Positions 48,181 through 55,796 of a stretch of 55,796 nucleotides of DNA are shown one piece after another. The notes beneath the pieces are model-generated. The model worked only from the letters and a program-made list of their open reading frames with translations, searched no databases and was not told the DNA's origin. Every line of letters begins with the position of its first letter. Positions within the stretch are counted from its first letter, which is position 1. The position numbers and the translations under genes were made by a program. This DNA comes from JBAZTO01 sp041661865. Lineage in GTDB: Bacteria > Planctomycetota > Phycisphaerae > SM23-33. The stretch is taken from NCBI GenBank assembly GCA_041661865.1, contig JBAZTO010000024.1, positions 1-55,796 of the forward strand. Reading direction: 5' to 3'.

Positions 48181-49659
48181 TTAATACTTCCGGCGTTTGC
48201 GGGCGGGGGCGATGTCCAGCAGTTTGCGGTACTTGGCGACCGTTCGGCGGGCAATGTCCAAGCCGTTCTTCTTGAGTTCCTCGGCCAGTTCGTCGTCGTT
48301 GAGCGGGTTGGCCTTGTCCTCGGCGCCGACGATCTCCTGCAACTTGGCCTTGACGGCGTCCCAGGCCACGTCCTGGCCCTCGGCGTTGGTCGTGCCGCCC
48401 GAGAAGAACATCCGCAGGGGGAAAATCCCCCGCGGCGTCTGGACGTACTTGCCCGACACGGCCCGGCTGACGGTGGCCACGTGCACGCCGACCTTGCCGG
48501 CCACCTGGGCCATCGGCAGGGGCTTGAGGGCCTCGGGCCCCTCGTCGAGGAAATCCTTCTGGACCTTGAAGACCTCCTCCACAACGCGGCGGACCGTCGC
48601 GCGGCGCTGCTCGATGGCGCCGATGAGCCACTGGGCCGAGCGAATGTTCTTCTGGATGAACGAGCGGGCCTCGCGATCGACGCTGCGGTCCTGGATCATC
48701 TTGCGATAGGCCTTGGAAATGTAGAGCGAGGGCTGGTGGCCGTCGGGCAGCGTGACGCGGAGTTCGCCGTTGGGCAGGGGCTCGACCATCACGTCGGGCG
48801 TGATGGTGGGGGCGCTGCGCTCGCCGACCAGCAGACCCGGGCGCGAGTTGAGGCGCGAGAGGTTCTCGATGGCGGCCTTGATCTGCTCGACGCTCTTGCC
48901 CGTCCGCTTGGCGATCTGCGGCAGGCGGTTCATCTCGATGTCCCGCAGGAAGTGCGTCACCAGTTCCGTTTCCAGCGAGACGTCCCTGCCGGCGGCAGCC
49001 TCAGCCGCCAACTGGATGAGAATGCACTCCTTGAGGTCCCGCGCGCCCACGCCGGGCGGATCCAGCAGTTGGACCACGCGCAAGGCCGCCTTGAGGTTCT
49101 CCAGGGTGACCGGCTCGTTGGTCTGCTTGGGCATCTCCTCCAGCGGGGTGCGGAGGTAGCCGTCGTCGTCGATGAAGTTGATGATGACCCGCCCGGCGGC
49201 CTTGATGGGATCGGGCCCCTCGATAAAGGACCACTGCTGGAGCAGGTACTCGTTGAGCGACTCGACGGGGGCCGGGGTGTTGGCCATGGCGTCGAGCTTG
49301 CGGTCGCGCTCGCCGGGCGCGGGGGCCGGGCGGGACGGGGCATCGCTGTGGGGAAACTCGCTGCCGTACTCGTCCTCGAACTCCGTCAGCCGCTGGAAGT
49401 CCTCGCCCTGGCCGTTGTCGGCATCGACGACCAGGTCGCGCTCGCCGCGGTCGGGAACCTCGTCATCCTTGACCAGCGGGGCCTCGTCGTCAACGTCGGG
49501 GTCCCGCAACTCCAGCACCGGGTTGGACTGCATCTCGGCCTCAATGCGCTCCTGCAACGCCATCATGGGAAGCTGAAGGATCTCCATGGATTGGATGATC
49601 CGTGGGGCCAGCTTCATCCGCTGCTCGAGCCGCATCTGTTGTGACGTGTCCAGCCGCAT
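48181..49659 (-). CDS. rpoN: RNA polymerase sigma-54 factor
   Basis: 492 residues. Region I (1-50) is Gln/Leu/Met-rich and activator-responsive: QRMKLAPRIIQSMEILQLPM. An acidic region II follows (about 50-110). The core-binding domain has LLDPPGVGARDL. Region III has LPDGHQPSLYISKAYRKMIQ, HVATVSRAVSGKYVQTPRGI and FPLRMFFSGG. The RpoN box ARRTVAKYRK is at 470-479. It directs polymerase to -24/-12 promoters with AAA+ activators, none of which is encoded here. The start is the ATG at 49659. Confidence 0.96.
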   Translation of the reverse strand: MRLDTSQQMRLEQRMKLAPRIIQSMEILQLPMMALQERIEAEMQSNPVLELRDPDVDDEAPLVKDDEVPDRGERDLVVDADNGQGEDFQRLTEFEDEYGSEFPHSDAPSRPAPAPGERDRKLDAMANTPAPVESLNEYLLQQWSFIEGPDPIKAAGRVIINFIDDDGYLRTPLEEMPKQTNEPVTLENLKAALRVVQLLDPPGVGARDLKECILIQLAAEAAAGRDVSLETELVTHFLRDIEMNRLPQIAKRTGKSVEQIKAAIENLSRLNSRPGLLVGERSAPTITPDVMVEPLPNGELRVTLPDGHQPSLYISKAYRKMIQDRSVDREARSFIQKNIRSAQWLIGAIEQRRATVRRVVEEVFKVQKDFLDEGPEALKPLPMAQVAGKVGVHVATVSRAVSGKYVQTPRGIFPLRMFFSGGTTNAEGQDVAWDAVKAKLQEIVGAEDKANPLNDDELAEELKKNGLDIARRTVAKYRKLLDIAPARKRRKY

Positions 49660-49705
49660 AACAATCCATTCTATTCGTCCCCCCGCATCCGTGGCAACGT
49701 GCCAT

Positions 49706-49735
49706 AGTATAAGCGCAACGCGCCGTCGCAGGCAA
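49706..49735 (-). promoter_or_regulatory. Candidate sigma-70 promoter for rpoN
   Basis: On the minus strand TTGCCT, 18-base spacer, TATACT; the -10 ends 46 bases before the rpoN start codon. Found by eye. Confidence 0.45.
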
Positions 49736-49763
49736 CATCCGCCGCCATCAGGAGCTTACGATA

Positions 49764-50363
49764 TCACAATTCTCTTCGCTGGCTGATGGCGTCCGAGAGA
49801 ATCGTCTTGTTGGAGTATTCGATTTGTCCGCCGGCGGGCAGTCCGCGGGCCAGGCGCGTGATCTTGACGCCGCTGGAGGCCAGCAGCGAGGAAATGTGCA
49901 AGGCCGTGCCGTCCCCGGCCACCGTGGGGTTGGTCGCCAGAATGACTTCCCTGATCCCGCCGGCCCGGACGCGGTCGGCCAGGGCCGCGAGGGTCAGGTC
50001 TTCGGGCTCGATGTTCTCCAGCGGGGCGATGTGGCCCATCAGCACGTGGTAGACGCCTCGGTAGACGCCCGTAGACTCCAGGGCCAGCAGGTCCTTGGGC
50101 TGCTCGACGACGCAGACCAGGCCCTTGTCGCGGCGGGCGTCGGAACAGACGGCACAGAGATCGCCCTCGGCCAGGTTGAAGCACACGCTGCACGGCTTGA
50201 CCAGGCGCTTGACGTCGCGGATGGCGTCGGCCAGGGCCAGCGCCTCCTCCGGACTGCTCTTGAGCAGGTGGAAGGCCAGCCGCTCAGCCGTGCGGGCCCC
50301 GATGCCCGGCAGCTTGCCCAACTCGTCGATCAGCCGCTGTATTGTGCTTGAGTAGGCGGTCAT
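49764..50363 (-). CDS. recR: Recombination mediator RecR
   Basis: 199 residues. N-terminal helix-hairpin-helix (LGKLPGIGARTAERLAFHLL), Cys4 zinc finger (CSVCFNLAEGDLCAVC), Toprim domain (VCVVEQPKDLLALESTGVYR, then ATNPTVAGDGTA) and C-terminal LARGLPAGGQIEYSNKTIL. RecR forms a clamp that with RecO loads RecA on gapped DNA. The ATG at 50363 is the family start; the longer frame to 50396 reads into an adjacent repeat. Confidence 0.95.
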   Translation of the reverse strand: MTAYSSTIQRLIDELGKLPGIGARTAERLAFHLLKSSPEEALALADAIRDVKRLVKPCSVCFNLAEGDLCAVCSDARRDKGLVCVVEQPKDLLALESTGVYRGVYHVLMGHIAPLENIEPEDLTLAALADRVRAGGIREVILATNPTVAGDGTALHISSLLASSGVKITRLARGLPAGGQIEYSNKTILSDAISQRREL

Positions 50364-50370
50364 AAGTTCA

Positions 50371-50464
50371 AAACAAGTGCGAGGTGCGGAGTGCAAAGTG
50401 CGGATAGGTCAGGCCGTGACGGATGGCTGTTCACTTCGCACTACGCACTTCGACCTTCGCACTG
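50371..50464. repeat. AAGTGCGAAG-type inverted repeat, copy 2
   Basis: AAGTGCGAGGTGCGGAGTGC and AAAGTGCGG on one side, CTTCGCACTACGCACTTCGA and CTTCGCAC on the other, inverted around about 35 bases. It sits between ybaB and recR. Confidence 0.7.
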
Positions 50465-50467
50465 TCG

Positions 50468-50797
50468 TTAAGACATCAATCCTTCCAGGCCGGGCAGCGA
50501 CATGCCACCGGTCAGTTCCTTCATCGCCTCAGCCGTGGCGAGGGTGGCCGTGTCCTGGGCGGCGGAGACAGCCGCCTTGACCAGGTCTTCCAACATGCCG
50601 TTGTCGCCGTCGGTCATGACCTGACGGTCGATCTTCAAGCCCACCAGTTGGCCCTTGCCGTTGACGGTGGCCGAAACCACGCCGCCGCCGGCCTGGGCCG
50701 TGTACTCGCTGGAGGCAATCTTGGCCTGCATCTCCGGCAGACGCTTCTTCATCTCGCCGGCCATCTTGAGCATCTTCCCAATGTCGCCGAACATCAC
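50468..50797 (-). CDS. ybaB: YbaB/EbfC nucleoid-associated protein
   Basis: 109 residues. MFGDIGKMLKMAGEMKKRLP is the usual N-terminal coiled-coil helix, followed by GGGVVSATVNGKGQLVGLKI and the C-terminal helix DLVKAAVSAAQDTATLATAE. Dimers bind DNA without strong sequence preference. It keeps the classic position between dnaX and recR, although another gene has entered the dnaX-ybaB space. Confidence 0.94.
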   Translation of the reverse strand: MMFGDIGKMLKMAGEMKKRLPEMQAKIASSEYTAQAGGGVVSATVNGKGQLVGLKIDRQVMTDGDNGMLEDLVKAAVSAAQDTATLATAEAMKELTGGMSLPGLEGLMS

Positions 50798-50815
50798 TTC
50801 TCCTCTACTTCTTCA

Positions 50816-51325
50816 CTATTTCACAAACCGAATCGTCAGCGGGTACTTAAAGGTCTCGCCTTCGTTGGCCTTGATCGTGGCTATGATAACACACACCACG
50901 TCAACAATGACAACGGCCGCCAGGGTGAATATGCCAATGAAAATGATCCACAGGGGGATGGACAACAGGCCGTAAATGACCATGGAGATCTGAAAGTTCA
51001 GCGAGTTCTTGCCATTGGCATCGATGAAGGGGTGTTCATTGCCCTTGATCAGCCAGATTACCAGCGGGCCGACGATGGCGCCGATGAAAGGAAAAACAAA
51101 CCCGGCCATGGCTGCGAGGTGGCAGAACATGCCCCACATCCGGGCGTTCTTTTCCCCTTCCGACAGTGGCTGGGCCGCCGCGACGCCTGCCGCAACGGGC
51201 TCAGCCGCCGAGGGCAGCGGCACGGCGTTGACATTGCCGCACTTGGCGCAGGGCATGTTCGACCCGGCCGACGAATCCGCCGCTTCCATCGCTTCTCCGC
51301 ACTTGGCGCACTTGAACTGGATCAT
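50816..51325 (-). CDS. Zinc-ribbon and DUF4870 membrane protein
   Basis: 169 residues. N-terminal zinc ribbon FKCAKCGEAM and MPCAKCGNVNAV (CxxC pairs 17 residues apart). An Ala/Pro-rich linker leads to a DUF4870/Tic20-like membrane domain, starting MWGMFCHLAAMAGFVFPFIG and containing NEHPFIDANGKNSLNFQISM, with about four hydrophobic helices. Function unknown. GGAAAGGAGACAACG fixes the ATG at 51325. It interrupts the conserved dnaX-ybaB-recR order and is only 18 bases upstream of ybaB. Confidence 0.87.
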   Translation of the reverse strand: MIQFKCAKCGEAMEAADSSAGSNMPCAKCGNVNAVPLPSAAEPVAAGVAAAQPLSEGEKNARMWGMFCHLAAMAGFVFPFIGAIVGPLVIWLIKGNEHPFIDANGKNSLNFQISMVIYGLLSIPLWIIFIGIFTLAAVVIVDVVCVIIATIKANEGETFKYPLTIRFVK

Positions 51326-51346
51326 CGTTGTCTCCTTTCCAGGTTC

Positions 51347-51415
51347 GTGCCACCCCCAAGTACCCTTGGAGGCGTGTCTTTCACCCCCAAACCAAAAGGC
51401 GTTCGGGGGTGGCAC
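51347..51415. repeat. Inverted repeat downstream of dnaX
   Basis: GTGCCACCCCC (51347-51357) and GGGGGTGGCAC (51405-51415) are perfect inverse copies around 47 bases. The outer GTGCCAC/GTGGCAC resembles the ends of the 71-bp element family, but the interior differs. Confidence 0.75.
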
Positions 51416-51451
51416 CAGACTCACACTTGCGATTCTCAGGCACTACCAGGG

Positions 51452-52909
51452 CTACTCTTCGGCGACTTGCCGATTGTCCTGTCGGATGTCCACGATCTCC
51501 CCGCCGAACAGGTCCATCACCGCCCGAACCGCGGGGTCTTTCGCGATGCCGTTCTTCTCAGCCGTGCTCAGGCCGACCAAGGCCGGGCCTGCCGTGGCGA
51601 CGGGCGCCGCGGCAGCGTTTCCGCCGGCCGCCGGGGCGGTTCCACCGGTCGTCGTCGCTGGCTTCTGCTGCGGGCTATTGCCAGCCGGAGCGGCAGCGAA
51701 ACTACCGCCGCCCCGTTGTGTAGGGCCCGGCGGGGCACTCCTCGCGCCCGCGGGGGCGGCTGCGCCGCTCCGCAAGGCCTCGATCCGCTCCAGCAGACTC
51801 TCGGGATCCACGAACTTGTCAGCCTCTGCCAACCGCACCAGGGCCGCCTCGGTCAGCGCGCGGGCGACGCTGGAGGTGCGAATGTTGCGCGCCAACGCCG
51901 CGATAATCCCGGTCGCCTGCACCAGCGTGGGGACGACGAACTTCCTGGCCAGTTGCGCCACCTGCTTTTTCTGCTGCTCGGGCAATTCTAGCAGATCGCT
52001 CTCGCCCCCGCACACGCCGGCCAGCAGCAGGTTGCGGAACACCTCGGCCAGCGCGCCGACCGCGGAGGGCAGGGTCACGCCGCTTTCGAGTACGCCGTCC
52101 AGCACGCCGATGGCCGCGGCGGCGTTGCCCGCGGCGACGGCCTCAGCCAGCGCCAGCATCCGCTCATCGCTGGGGGTGCCCAGCAGGCGGATCACGTCAG
52201 CCTCGGCGACGGCCAGGCCGGAGGTCAGAAGCTGGTCCAGCAGGCTCAGGGCGTCGCGCATCGACCCGGCAGCCGAGCGGGCCACGCGGAACAGGGCGGC
52301 GGCGTCGGCCTCCACGCCCTCAGCCTTGCAGATGACGGCCAGGTGGTCGGCGATCTGGCGCGTCGGAATGTTGCGGAAGTCGAACCGCTGGCATCGCGAG
52401 AGAATAGTGGCTGGAACCTTCTCGACCTCGGTGGTCGCGAAGATGAACTTCACGTGCTCGGGCGGCTCTTCAAGCGTCTTGAGCAGGGCGTTGAAGGCCT
52501 CCTTGGTGAGCATGTGGACTTCGTCGATGTAGTAGATCTTGTAGCGGCTGCGGGAGGGGCGGAAGATGGCGTTGGCCCGCAGTTCGCGGATCTCGTCGAT
52601 GCCGCGGTTGGAAGCGCCGTCGATCTCCACCACGTCCATGTCGTCCCCGCGGGCGATGGCGATGCAGGCGTCGCACTTGTTGCAGGGGGTGGTGGTGGGG
52701 CCGTCGCTGGAAAGGCAGTTGAGGGCCTTGGCCAGGATGCGGGCCATGGTGGTCTTGCCCACCCCGCGCGTCCCGGTGAACAGGTAGCCGTGAGCGACCC
52801 GGCCGCTCTGGATGGCCCCGGTCAGCGTCTGCGCAATGGGCTCCTGCCCGACCACCTGGTCGAAGCTCTCGCTGCGATACTTCCGAGCTAGGACGAGATA
52901 TCCTGCCAT
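51452..52909 (-). CDS. dnaX: DNA polymerase III clamp-loader subunit gamma
   Basis: 485 residues. AAA+ domain with Walker A GTRGVGKTT (46-54), zinc ligands C65, C76, C79 and C82, Walker B YYIDEVHML (127-135) and SRC motif at 171-173. The clamp-loader collar domain runs to about 370. An Ala/Pro/Gly-rich stretch (about 400-465) precedes a short conserved tail ending VMDLFGGEIVDIRQDNRQVA. The length suits a gamma-like product; no E. coli-type tau domain V is seen. The start is the ATG at 52909. Heads the dnaX-DUF4870-ybaB-recR group. Confidence 0.95.
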   Translation of the reverse strand: MAGYLVLARKYRSESFDQVVGQEPIAQTLTGAIQSGRVAHGYLFTGTRGVGKTTMARILAKALNCLSSDGPTTTPCNKCDACIAIARGDDMDVVEIDGASNRGIDEIRELRANAIFRPSRSRYKIYYIDEVHMLTKEAFNALLKTLEEPPEHVKFIFATTEVEKVPATILSRCQRFDFRNIPTRQIADHLAVICKAEGVEADAAALFRVARSAAGSMRDALSLLDQLLTSGLAVAEADVIRLLGTPSDERMLALAEAVAAGNAAAAIGVLDGVLESGVTLPSAVGALAEVFRNLLLAGVCGGESDLLELPEQQKKQVAQLARKFVVPTLVQATGIIAALARNIRTSSVARALTEAALVRLAEADKFVDPESLLERIEALRSGAAAPAGARSAPPGPTQRGGGSFAAAPAGNSPQQKPATTTGGTAPAAGGNAAAAPVATAGPALVGLSTAEKNGIAKDPAVRAVMDLFGGEIVDIRQDNRQVAEE

Positions 52910-52920
52910 AGGTTCCCGAT

Positions 52921-53045
52921 ATCACAAATAACGGAAATCACGAAGGCCGCAAAGACCACAAAGCTCACGAAGAAAACTATATCTAAAAATGGCCTCTAAA
53001 ACTTCGAGTTTCGTGATCTTCGTGTCCTTCGTGGACTTTGTGATT
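52921..53045. repeat. TTCGTG-type inverted repeat upstream of dnaX
   Basis: AATCACGAAGGCCGCAAAGA and following CACAAAGCTCACGAAG face GTTTCGTGATCTTCGTGTCC and TTCGTGGACTTTGTGATT in inverted orientation. AT-rich centre. It lies between SRP RNA and dnaX, both on the minus strand. Confidence 0.7.
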
Positions 53046-53116
53046 AAAAAACAAAATGCCGTGCAACTTCGTGTCGAAACACTGCGTCAGGGGCTCGCCG
53101 CCCAAACGACTCAGGC

Positions 53117-53222
53117 CAGGCGACCCTCCGGCACACGCTGACAATCGCTTATGGCTGCTTCCTTCCGGACCTGACCAGGTTCACGCACCAGCGTTGCAGA
53201 GGACCCAACCGTCAACGTCGCC
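53117..53222 (-). ncRNA. ffs: Small bacterial SRP RNA (4.5S type)
   Basis: The minus strand carries the SRP signature GGTCAGGTCCGGAAGGAAGC, followed by AGCC. This forms domain IV with the GGAA tetraloop and asymmetric loop bound by Ffh. It is flanked by CTGCAACGCTGGTGCGTGAA on the 5' side and CAGCGTGTGCCGGAGGGTCG on the 3' side. GGCGAC (53215-53220) pairs with GTCGCC (53119-53124) to close the hairpin. Ends are approximate. Position upstream of dnaX is common in bacteria. Confidence 0.9.
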
Positions 53223-53446
53223 CAGGCGACAGGCTGATCCTGCCGCAGAGTCCCTTGACGAAGCATTCAGTCCCGCTATAGCGGATTGCGGGTCATCCCC
53301 ATCGCTGGGGAGTCAGGGCACCGCTAGCGCCCCACCTAGCACGGCGAAAGACATGATAGGGGCTTACCCGGCGACAAGCAAGGGGGCAGAAAACGGTTAA
53401 TCGGTGGACGGGTTGACTCGCCCAGGCAGTCTTCCTTCCCAGGCCC
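53223..53446. other. Intergenic region between the TPR gene and SRP RNA
   Basis: No gene seen. It should contain the minus-strand promoter of the SRP RNA, but no confident -35/-10 was found. Short palindromes such as CCGCTATAGCGG (53273-53284) and CCCCATCGCTGGGG are present. Confidence 0.4.
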
Positions 53447-55426
53447 TCAAGGCTGGGCAGGAAGGGACGAAACCGGCATCGACGCCGGATGCTCCGCCTT
53501 GATCTGCGCCAGGGTCTGGCTCAGATTATCGCGGGCGGCGGCATAGTCGGGCTTGAGTTGCACGGCCCGCTCATATTGGCGGATCGCCTCGTCGAGCCGG
53601 CCTTGGTCGGCCAGCACGCACCCCAGATTATTGTGGGCTTCGGCAAAGGAGGGGTTCACGCGGATCGCCTGCCGGTAGTGTTCCTCGGCCTGGGCGGCCT
53701 GGCCCTGCGAGGCCAGGATGATGCCCAGATTGTTGTGGGCCTCGGCGTAGGTCGGCCTCAGTTCCAGCGCCTTGCGGTACTCTTCGACAGCTTCGGCGGC
53801 CCGGCCCGTCGAATTCAGCGCGTTGCCCAGGTTGTAGTGGGCTTCCGGGTAGTCGGGTTTCAGCCTCAGCGCCTGGCGGTACTGTTCGATGGCCTCGGCT
53901 GCCTGCCCTGTCGAGGCTAACGCATCGCCCAGGTTGTTGCAGGCCTCGGGGAAGTCCGGCCTTAATCGCAACGCCTGCCGATACTGCTCGATGGCGGCGC
54001 CGAACTGGCGTTGCGACTTCAGCGCGATCCCCAGGTTATTGTGGGCCTGGGCAAAATCCGGCTTCAATTTCAACGCCTGCCGATAGTGCTCGATCGCCAG
54101 TCCGCTCTGCCCCTGCGACGACAGTACATTGCCCAGGTTGTTGTGGGCCGCCCAGGCCTGGGGGTTCGTCTGAAGGACATCCGTCCACAGGCGCAGATCG
54201 TCGCGGTAGGAGAGGGATTTCTGGAAGCTCAGGCCGCCCAGGACGGCAATGAGCACGCCGCCGGCCACCACGGCCAGCCAGTCGGGCAGGTTCCGTCGCC
54301 TGAAGATCGTGGCGGCAACACCGCTGGCCAATGCAATGGGCCCGATCATGGCCATGTATTGCAGGTGGTCGGAGACAAGCGAATAGAGGTGGAACCTCAT
54401 GGCCACCAGCCCGAGCACGGGCAGGAGCATCAGAACGAAATATCCCAGGCCCGCCAGGACGGGGCGGCCCCAGCCCGCTCGATTCCGCCAGGCCACCACA
54501 GCCAACACGACCAGCGCCAGCAGCGGCAGCCACGCCAGGGGCCAACTCGCATCGACCTGCCAGCGGGGATAGATGATGGACAGCCTCAGCGGCAGGACGA
54601 TCTTGTACAGGTAGAAGGCGATGCACCAGCCGGCTGCAGCCAGCCGCGAGAGGAACCCTTCAGGCCGGAATACATCCACCTGAATCTTGTGCTGGAACCA
54701 CACGGTCGCCAGCCCCAGCGTCAGCGAGAGGACAAAGAAGGGCGTCGCCCGCAGCAGATCCTTTGCGGTCACGCGCCCGCGCCGCCACCAGCACAGCAAC
54801 AGCAACACCGCCGGCATCGTCACCACAGCCGTCTTGGCCAGCAGGGCCAGCAGAAAGCAGACCAGCGCGGCGAGGTACCAGGCCCGCCTCCGCCCGTCCT
54901 CGAAACGAAGGTAAGCCAGCAGCGAGAGCAGGAACAGGAGCATGCACAAGGTGTTCTTGCCTTCGGAGATCCACGCCGCCGAGGCGGTGACCACCGGATG
55001 CACGGCAAAAATCGCCGCCGCCAGGAACGCCCCGGGCACGGCCAGCCGCCGCAGGACGCGCCAGACAGCCACCGCCACCATCGCGTGGAGCAGAATGTTG
55101 ACGACGTGATAGCCGATGGGATCGGCCCCCCAGAGCCGCCATTCCACCCAGAACAGGGTCGAGGTCAGGGGGAAATAGTCGTCGGCTTTGGTGGTCAGCC
55201 AGAACGTGCGCAGGCCGTCGGCGGCGTGGATGAACGGATTCTGGAATATCAGGACGGCATCATCCCAGACGGTGCCCGCAGCCAGCGCCGGGCCGAAACT
55301 GGCGATCGACAGCCCCAGCAGAAGCAGGCCTGACATCACCTGATCCATCGCCGAGGCGCGTGGGGTGGCATGGGCCAGGGTCTTGGCCGATCCACGCGAG
55401 TTGTTCTTGTCGGATCGCTTGGTCAT
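53447..55426 (-). CDS. Membrane protein with C-terminal TPR array
   Basis: 659 residues. The first ~400 contain about ten hydrophobic helices, with a large extracytoplasmic loop after helix 1 (GTVWDDAVLIFQNPFIHAAD). This is the layout of TMTC/PMT-like GT-C proteins; the WDD acidic pair resembles their catalytic loop. Residues about 420-650 form six full 34-residue TPRs and a partial seventh, each of the type NNLGxxLxxxGQxxxAIEQY. Possibly a protein O-glycosyltransferase or scaffold (inference). The ATG at 55426 (MTKRSDKN) follows AGGAAAC; the longer frame to 55627 is unlikely. Confidence 0.85.
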   Translation of the reverse strand: MTKRSDKNNSRGSAKTLAHATPRASAMDQVMSGLLLLGLSIASFGPALAAGTVWDDAVLIFQNPFIHAADGLRTFWLTTKADDYFPLTSTLFWVEWRLWGADPIGYHVVNILLHAMVAVAVWRVLRRLAVPGAFLAAAIFAVHPVVTASAAWISEGKNTLCMLLFLLSLLAYLRFEDGRRRAWYLAALVCFLLALLAKTAVVTMPAVLLLLCWWRRGRVTAKDLLRATPFFVLSLTLGLATVWFQHKIQVDVFRPEGFLSRLAAAGWCIAFYLYKIVLPLRLSIIYPRWQVDASWPLAWLPLLALVVLAVVAWRNRAGWGRPVLAGLGYFVLMLLPVLGLVAMRFHLYSLVSDHLQYMAMIGPIALASGVAATIFRRRNLPDWLAVVAGGVLIAVLGGLSFQKSLSYRDDLRLWTDVLQTNPQAWAAHNNLGNVLSSQGQSGLAIEHYRQALKLKPDFAQAHNNLGIALKSQRQFGAAIEQYRQALRLRPDFPEACNNLGDALASTGQAAEAIEQYRQALRLKPDYPEAHYNLGNALNSTGRAAEAVEEYRKALELRPTYAEAHNNLGIILASQGQAAQAEEHYRQAIRVNPSFAEAHNNLGCVLADQGRLDEAIRQYERAVQLKPDYAAARDNLSQTLAQIKAEHPASMPVSSLPAQP

Positions 55427-55764
55427 GTTTCCTGACTGTGGCGGCTGGAAGGCAGGCAAACAGATGTTAGCCCAGCACGGCAGGGCATATCGTAGGCGCT
55501 GCCCCGCCCCCACGCAAGTGGCCGCGGGAGTGGTTAATCGGTTGATGGGTGAAATCGGATGGCGGCTGTGCCGCCGCGACCTCCACGACCTGTGAACTTC
55601 GACGGGTGTGCCAAAACTTTCTGGCACGTCGCAACATATTGTTGCTGTTGTTGTCAGCCCGTAGGGCGTTTGATAGTACCACGACAGCGCTAGTTTAGCT
55701 CAAGAGAACCGCGAGAGTTGTCCGATAGGCTTTCTGGAGCAAGGATGCTCCGGGAGAATCACGG
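55427..55764. other. Intergenic region, small hairpins only
   Basis: 338 bases with no gene. Two perfect small hairpins: GTGCCA/TGGCAC around AAACTTTC (about 55606-55625) and GGAGCA/TGCTCC around AGGA (55736-55751), the latter just before the ribosome site of the next start. It probably holds divergent promoters. Confidence 0.45.
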
Positions 55765-55796
55765 ATGACCGGCGAGCAGATTGCCTCATTGCAGGC
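55765..55796 (+). CDS. N-terminal start of a gene cut by the window edge
   Basis: ATG at 55765 preceded by GGGAG (55752-55756, 8-base spacing); reads MTGEQIASLQA to the window end. Divergent from the TPR gene. Too short to assign. Confidence 0.4.
   Translation, partial: MTGEQIASLQ

Noticed and set aside
51452..52909. Programmed frameshift in dnaX giving tau and gamma
   Set aside because: No A-rich slippery heptamer was seen and the reading frame ends naturally after a conserved tail; a single product is the simpler reading.
53255..53282. Plus-strand promoter-like TTGACG-16-TATAGC
   Set aside because: Both neighbouring genes (SRP RNA and the TPR gene) are on the minus strand and there is no plus-strand gene downstream, so a chance match is more likely.

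Overview
The window is GC-rich bacterial chromosome and most likely comes from a planctomycete, probably Phycisphaerae-like. The evidence is a TIGR03790-type protein with a type I dockerin and a PEP-CTERM tail, two more PEP-CTERM proteins, many glycoside hydrolases, a HisKA_3 kinase with an N-terminal receiver, and very many short palindromic intergenic repeats. Taxonomy is inferred from gene content and style only; there is no rRNA gene.

Layout. 0-4.7 kb: M29 aminopeptidase, EttA-type ABC-F translation factor, HAD hydrolase, and a four-helix-bundle (IVP-like) protein flanked by inverted repeats. 4.8-8.8 kb: a minus-strand hexuronate and pentose-phosphate cluster, gnd - uxaE - SDR mannonate dehydrogenase. 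9.1-12.7 kb: carB, whose interdomain linker has been invaded in frame by palindromic repeats. 12.9-15.7 kb: PabB-PabC fusion, HNH endonuclease, tRNA-Leu(CAA). 15.7-17.5 kb: a small accessory patch with hypothetical proteins, a HigA antitoxin and a decapitated HigB. 17.5-22 kb: glycosyltransferase, MurJ, NadA, cold-shock protein. 22.2-25.6 kb: three secreted exosortase-substrate proteins behind a clear sigma-70 promoter and a structured leader. 25.8-32 kb: UroD-type methyltransferase, an unrecognised ~800-residue protein and a GH95-like enzyme split by a one-base frameshift. 32-46 kb: kinase plus NarL regulator, DUF502 protein, diguanylate cyclase, HhH-GPD DNA glycosylase, divergent GH39 and GHL6-type glycosidases, phosphofructokinase, a receiver-kinase, and a UgpC/MsmK-type ABC ATPase. 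46-56 kb: FAD oxidoreductase, pterin carbinolamine dehydratase, rpoN, the recR - ybaB - (inserted zinc-ribbon/DUF4870) - dnaX block, SRP RNA, and a membrane TPR protein.

How it fits together. The glycosidases, the uronate-epimerase route and the general sugar ABC ATPase suggest a polysaccharide degrader. The most unusual content is the repeats. One family is built of 19-bp hairpins whose arms change sequence while keeping perfect pairing around a TCT/AGA loop; it lies in divergent gaps and inside carB. A second family is an exact 71-bp element with GGTGCCAC/GTGGCACC ends; all three copies lie in convergent gaps and one carries a nested 20-bp palindrome. No CRISPR array, IS transposase or prophage gene was seen.
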